Shown piece by piece: positions 14,031 to 16,548 of a DNA stretch of 16,548 bases (its first letter is position 1; each line of letters begins with the position of its first letter). The stretch lies in the NCBI GenBank assembly GCA_026125625.1, contig JAHCKU010000025.1, positions 1 to 16,548 of the forward strand, read 5' to 3'. Origin of the DNA: Burkholderiales bacterium. GTDB taxonomy: Bacteria > Pseudomonadota > Gammaproteobacteria > Burkholderiales > SHXO01. The notes beneath the pieces were generated by a model that saw only the letters and a program-made list of their open reading frames with translations, was not told where the DNA came from and did no database searches. The position numbers and the translations under genes are program-made.

Positions 14031-14780
14031 ATGCATAAACTGGTACTGCTGCGCCACGGCGAGAGCGTGTGGAACAAGGAGAACCGCTTCACCGGCTGGA
14101 CCGACGTCGATCTGTCGGAACGGGGACGCGAGGAAGCACGCGAGGCCGGCCGTCTGCTCAGGAGCGAGGGATTCACCTTCGATGTCGCCTTCACCTCGGT
14201 GCTCAAGCGGGCCATCCGTACCCTATGGATGGCGCTCGACGAAATGGATCTGATGTGGATCCCGATACATCATTCCTGGCGTCTGAACGAGCGTCACTAC
14301 GGCGATCTGCAGGGGCTGAACAAGGCCGAAACCGCTGCGCGCTTCGGCGAGCAGCAGGTGAAGATCTGGCGGCGCAGCTACGACATTCCTCCGCCTCCAC
14401 TGAGCGCGGAAGACAGCCGCCATCCAGCGACGGACCCGCGCTATCGCGACATCCCCCGCAACGAGCTGCCGTTGACCGAATGCCTGAAGGACACCGTGGC
14501 GCGCTTCCTGCCGCTATGGAACACCCACATCGCGCCGGAGGTTGCGGGCGGCCGGCGCGTGATCATCGCGGCGCACGGCAATTCGCTGCGGGCACTGATC
14601 AAGTATCTCGACCAGGTGTCCGAGCAGGACATCGTCGAGCTGAACGTACCCACCGGCATTCCGCTGGTGTACGAGCTGGATGCCCAGCTCAAGCCCATCC
14701 GCCACTACTATCTGGGCGATCAGGCGCGCGTGGCAGCGGCGGTGAACGCAGTGGCTGCACAAGGCAAGGCCGCACCCTGA
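14031..14780 (+). CDS. gpmA: 2,3-bisphosphoglycerate-dependent phosphoglycerate mutase GpmA
   Basis: Glycolytic and gluconeogenic enzyme, 249 residues, interconverting 3- and 2-phosphoglycerate through a phosphohistidine. The N-terminus MHKLVLLRHGESVWNKENRF carries the catalytic RHGE motif (R8, H9), followed by FTGWTDVDLSERG. Family elements YGDLQGLNKAETAARFGEQQ and YDIPPPPL are present, and the second catalytic His is in IIAAHGNSLRALIKYLDQVS. The ATG at 14031 is preferred over ATG 14022 by family length. Neither has a strong ribosome binding site. It is divergent from the rhodanese gene and precedes envC by four bases. In E. coli the place next to envC is held by the unrelated cofactor-independent mutase gpmM. 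Confidence 0.97.
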   Translation: MHKLVLLRHGESVWNKENRFTGWTDVDLSERGREEAREAGRLLRSEGFTFDVAFTSVLKRAIRTLWMALDEMDLMWIPIHHSWRLNERHYGDLQGLNKAETAARFGEQQVKIWRRSYDIPPPPLSAEDSRHPATDPRYRDIPRNELPLTECLKDTVARFLPLWNTHIAPEVAGGRRVIIAAHGNSLRALIKYLDQVSEQDIVELNVPTGIPLVYELDAQLKPIRHYYLGDQARVAAAVNAVAAQGKAAP

Positions 14781-14784
14781 GCGC

Positions 14785-15996
14785 GTGGCAGGCGCGAGGC
14801 GCTCCGGCCCGGCCGTGAGGTGGCAAACCGCTCTGCATCACGCATCCCGATTGTTGATTCTCTGCATCGGCGCCCTGAGCGCAGGTGCGGACGGTGCCGA
14901 CCCGCAGGCATCGCTGCGTGAGCTGCGCGCTCAGGTGGCGCGCCTGACCAAGGAGCTGGCCGCGTCCGAGGCATCGCGCGCCGACGCCAGCGATGCACTG
15001 CGCGAATCGGAGCAGGCCATCAGCGACAGCAGCCGGCGCCTGTTCGAGTTGCAGACCGAGCAGGATGCGGCGCGCATCCGCATCCGGGAGCTGGAAACCC
15101 GGCAGCTGCGCCTTTCGGACGAGGTCGCCGCGCAGCAGGATACCCTTGCCGGCCTGCTGTACGGCATCTATACCCGTGGCCGGACCGAAGCGGTCTCCGT
15201 CCTGCTGGCACCGGCCGATCCCAATCAGACCGCCCGCCGCCTGCGTTACCTGGGCTACGTCTACCGCGATCGCGCCGGCGCGATCGAACAGCTGCACCGG
15301 GATCAGGTACAGGTGCAAGCGCTGATGGAGGCAGGCCGGCATCAGGCCGAGGTGCTGGCAGCGCTGCAGGCGGAACAGACCAGCCAGCAGCAGTCGCTGT
15401 TGCGCCAACGCAGCGCGCGTGCGGCAGCGCTCGCACGCGTGTCTTCACAGATCGAGCGACAGCGACGCGAGATGGGCGCGCTCAAACGCAGCGAGGAGCG
15501 GCTCAGCCGCCTGGTGCAGAAGCTCGCCAAGGAACTGGCCGCACGTACCCCTGCGAAGAAGCGCGCACCCGCGTCGGACGGATCCGCCGCGCAATTGCCG
15601 CTGCCGCGCCCGGGCGCGCCGCTGGCCGCCCCGGTCAAGGGGGAACTCGCTGCCCGCTTCGGCAGTCCACGTACCGACAGCGGACTGCGCTGGAACGGCT
15701 GGTTCATCGCCGCCGCGCAAGGCACCCCGGTCAAGGCCCTGGCTGCCGGCCGCGTGGTGTTCGCGGACTGGCTGAGAGGGTTCGGAAACCTGCTCATCCT
15801 CGACCACGGAGACGGCCTGATGAGCCTGTACGGAAACAATGATGCGCTGCTCAAGGGCGTAGGCGACGAGGTGCAGGCCGGCGAGCAGGTCGCCGCCGTG
15901 GGCAGCAGCGGTGGCAACGCCGAATCGGGTCTATACTTCGAGCTACGCCTTCGGGGCAAGCCGGTCGACCCGGCGCGCTGGCTCGGCGCGCGATAG
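14785..15996 (+). CDS. envC: Murein hydrolase activator EnvC (degenerate LytM domain)
   Basis: Periplasmic activator of cell-wall amidases (AmiA/AmiB) during cell separation, up to 403 residues. It starts at GTG 14785, or GTG 14815, which puts the signal sequence (LHHASRLLILCIGALSAGA) nearer the N-terminus. A long coiled coil rich in Ala, Arg, Glu and Gln covers about residues 40-260, with the conserved LLYGIYTRGRTEAVSVLLAP between its helices. A basic, Pro-rich linker precedes the C-terminal LytM/M23 domain (about 280-400). Metal ligands are missing: the first His/Asp region reads GLRWNGWFIAAAQG, and the terminal HxH is replaced in GLYFELRLRG. So it should regulate and not cleave, as EnvC does. 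The gene is four bases after gpmA and 90 bases before the ctpA-type protease. Confidence 0.92.
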   Translation: MAGARRSGPAVRWQTALHHASRLLILCIGALSAGADGADPQASLRELRAQVARLTKELAASEASRADASDALRESEQAISDSSRRLFELQTEQDAARIRIRELETRQLRLSDEVAAQQDTLAGLLYGIYTRGRTEAVSVLLAPADPNQTARRLRYLGYVYRDRAGAIEQLHRDQVQVQALMEAGRHQAEVLAALQAEQTSQQQSLLRQRSARAAALARVSSQIERQRREMGALKRSEERLSRLVQKLAKELAARTPAKKRAPASDGSAAQLPLPRPGAPLAAPVKGELAARFGSPRTDSGLRWNGWFIAAAQGTPVKALAAGRVVFADWLRGFGNLLILDHGDGLMSLYGNNDALLKGVGDEVQAGEQVAAVGSSGGNAESGLYFELRLRGKPVDPARWLGAR

Positions 15997-16086
15997 CCGA
16001 CCGCATCGGTCTCCAGAAGAGTCCGTTCGGGACGATTCTAGAACCATTCGCCACAACCGCCCCGCAGCACATTAGGAAACACGCCC

Positions 16087-16548
16087 ATGCGCACACCCGT
16101 CAAGCAAGCCGCGTTGATCGCCCTCGGGGCCGTCCTCGGCGTGCTCATCAGCCTGAATTTCTCGGCCGTGGCTCAGAAGAGCAGCAATCCGCTGCCGGTC
16201 GAGGATCTGCGGGCATTCACCGAGGTGTTCGGGCGCATCAAGAGCGACTACGTCGAACCGGTCGACGACAAGAAGCTGATCAGCGAAGCCATCAACGGCA
16301 TGCTCACCGGGCTCGATCCGCACTCCGCCTACCTGGACGCGGAAGCCTTCCGCGAACTGCAGGTCGGCACCCAGGGCGAATTCGGCGGCCTGGGCATCGA
16401 GGTCGGCATGGAAGACGGCTTCATCAAGGTCATCTCTCCGATCGAGGACACGCCGGCTTTCCGTGCCGGACTCAAGCCGGGCGACCTGATCATCAAGCTG
16501 GACGAGACCAACGTGAAGGGCATGACGCTGAGCGACGCGGTCAAGCGC
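16087..16548 (+). CDS. ctpA: CtpA-type carboxyl-terminal processing protease, S41 family (C-terminus cut by window edge)
   Basis: Periplasmic serine protease of the S41 family, first 154 residues. It begins MRTPVKQAALIALGAVLGVL, an N-terminal signal or anchor segment. Next comes a helical stretch LRAFTEVFGRIKSDYVEPVD with the family signature AINGMLTGLDPHSAYLDAEA. The PDZ domain starts at GEFGGLGIEVGMEDGFIKVI and includes AGLKPGDLIIKLDE. The catalytic Ser-Lys pair would lie beyond the window. A good ribosome binding site (AGGAAA, eight bases upstream) supports the ATG at 16087. The envC-ctpA pair is common in beta- and gammaproteobacteria. The 90-base gap from envC contains a 5-bp hairpin (15999-16011) without a T run. 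Likely roles are processing of envelope proteins and turnover of cell-wall hydrolases. Confidence 0.94.
   Translation, partial: MRTPVKQAALIALGAVLGVLISLNFSAVAQKSSNPLPVEDLRAFTEVFGRIKSDYVEPVDDKKLISEAINGMLTGLDPHSAYLDAEAFRELQVGTQGEFGGLGIEVGMEDGFIKVISPIEDTPAFRAGLKPGDLIIKLDETNVKGMTLSDAVKR

Noticed and set aside
14785..15996. EnvC as an active M23 endopeptidase
   Set aside because: The LytM domain lacks the first His/Asp ligands and the first His of the HxH motif.
15999..16011. Hairpin (gaccg-cat-cggtc) as a terminator after envC
   Set aside because: Only five base pairs and no T run follow it, so read-through into the protease gene is likely.

Overview
The window is GC-rich and gene-dense. It suggests a proteobacterium, most likely a betaproteobacterium, though a deep-branching gammaproteobacterium is possible. 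The reasons are the conserved run gpmA / rhodanese / grxC / secB / gpsA / trmL, the envC-ctpA pair beside it, and a SecB with a beta-type core. No rRNA, tRNA, CRISPR array, insertion sequence or phage gene was seen. Both ends are cut inside genes: mshN at the left and a CtpA-type protease at the right.

Region 1 (1-10030, all minus strand) is an MSHA-type (mannose-sensitive haemagglutinin) type IV pilus locus. Read in the direction of transcription it is mshE (assembly ATPase with an N-terminal cyclic-di-GMP-binding motif), mshG (platform protein), a major-type pilin, minor pilins mshC, mshD, mshO and mshP, then mshI (PilM-like), a PilN-like protein, mshJ (PilO-like), a degenerate mshK-position interval, mshM (AAA ATPase) and mshN. 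Many neighbours overlap by four bases (ATGA or GTGA), which points to coupled translation. The pilin has its own strong ribosome binding site, a leader of about 200 bases holding a 15-bp tandem repeat and a small palindrome, and a GC hairpin just after its stop. Two things are odd. No secretin gene (mshL) lies between the mshK position and mshM, where only about 350 degenerate-looking bases remain. The order is also a permutation of the classical msh order, with no mshQ after mshP.

Region 2 (10031-10177) is the divergent control region between mshE and trmL. It contains a long, nearly perfect inverted repeat (13 paired bases per arm, one bulge).

Region 3 (10178-13914) is housekeeping: trmL (tRNA wobble methylation) on the plus strand, convergent with a minus-strand group that reads rhodanese, grxC, trxC, secB, an SH3-domain exported protein and gpsA. 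It joins thiol redox (glutaredoxin, thioredoxin 2, rhodanese) with the SecB export chaperone and phospholipid precursor synthesis.

Region 4 (14031-16548, plus strand) holds gpmA (glycolysis), envC (activator of cell-wall amidases, catalytically dead LytM domain) and the start of a ctpA-type periplasmic processing protease.

I found no clearly new biological system. The best leads are the secretin-less and rearranged MSHA locus, the substituted residue in the MshE c-di-GMP motif, and the inverted repeat upstream of mshE.
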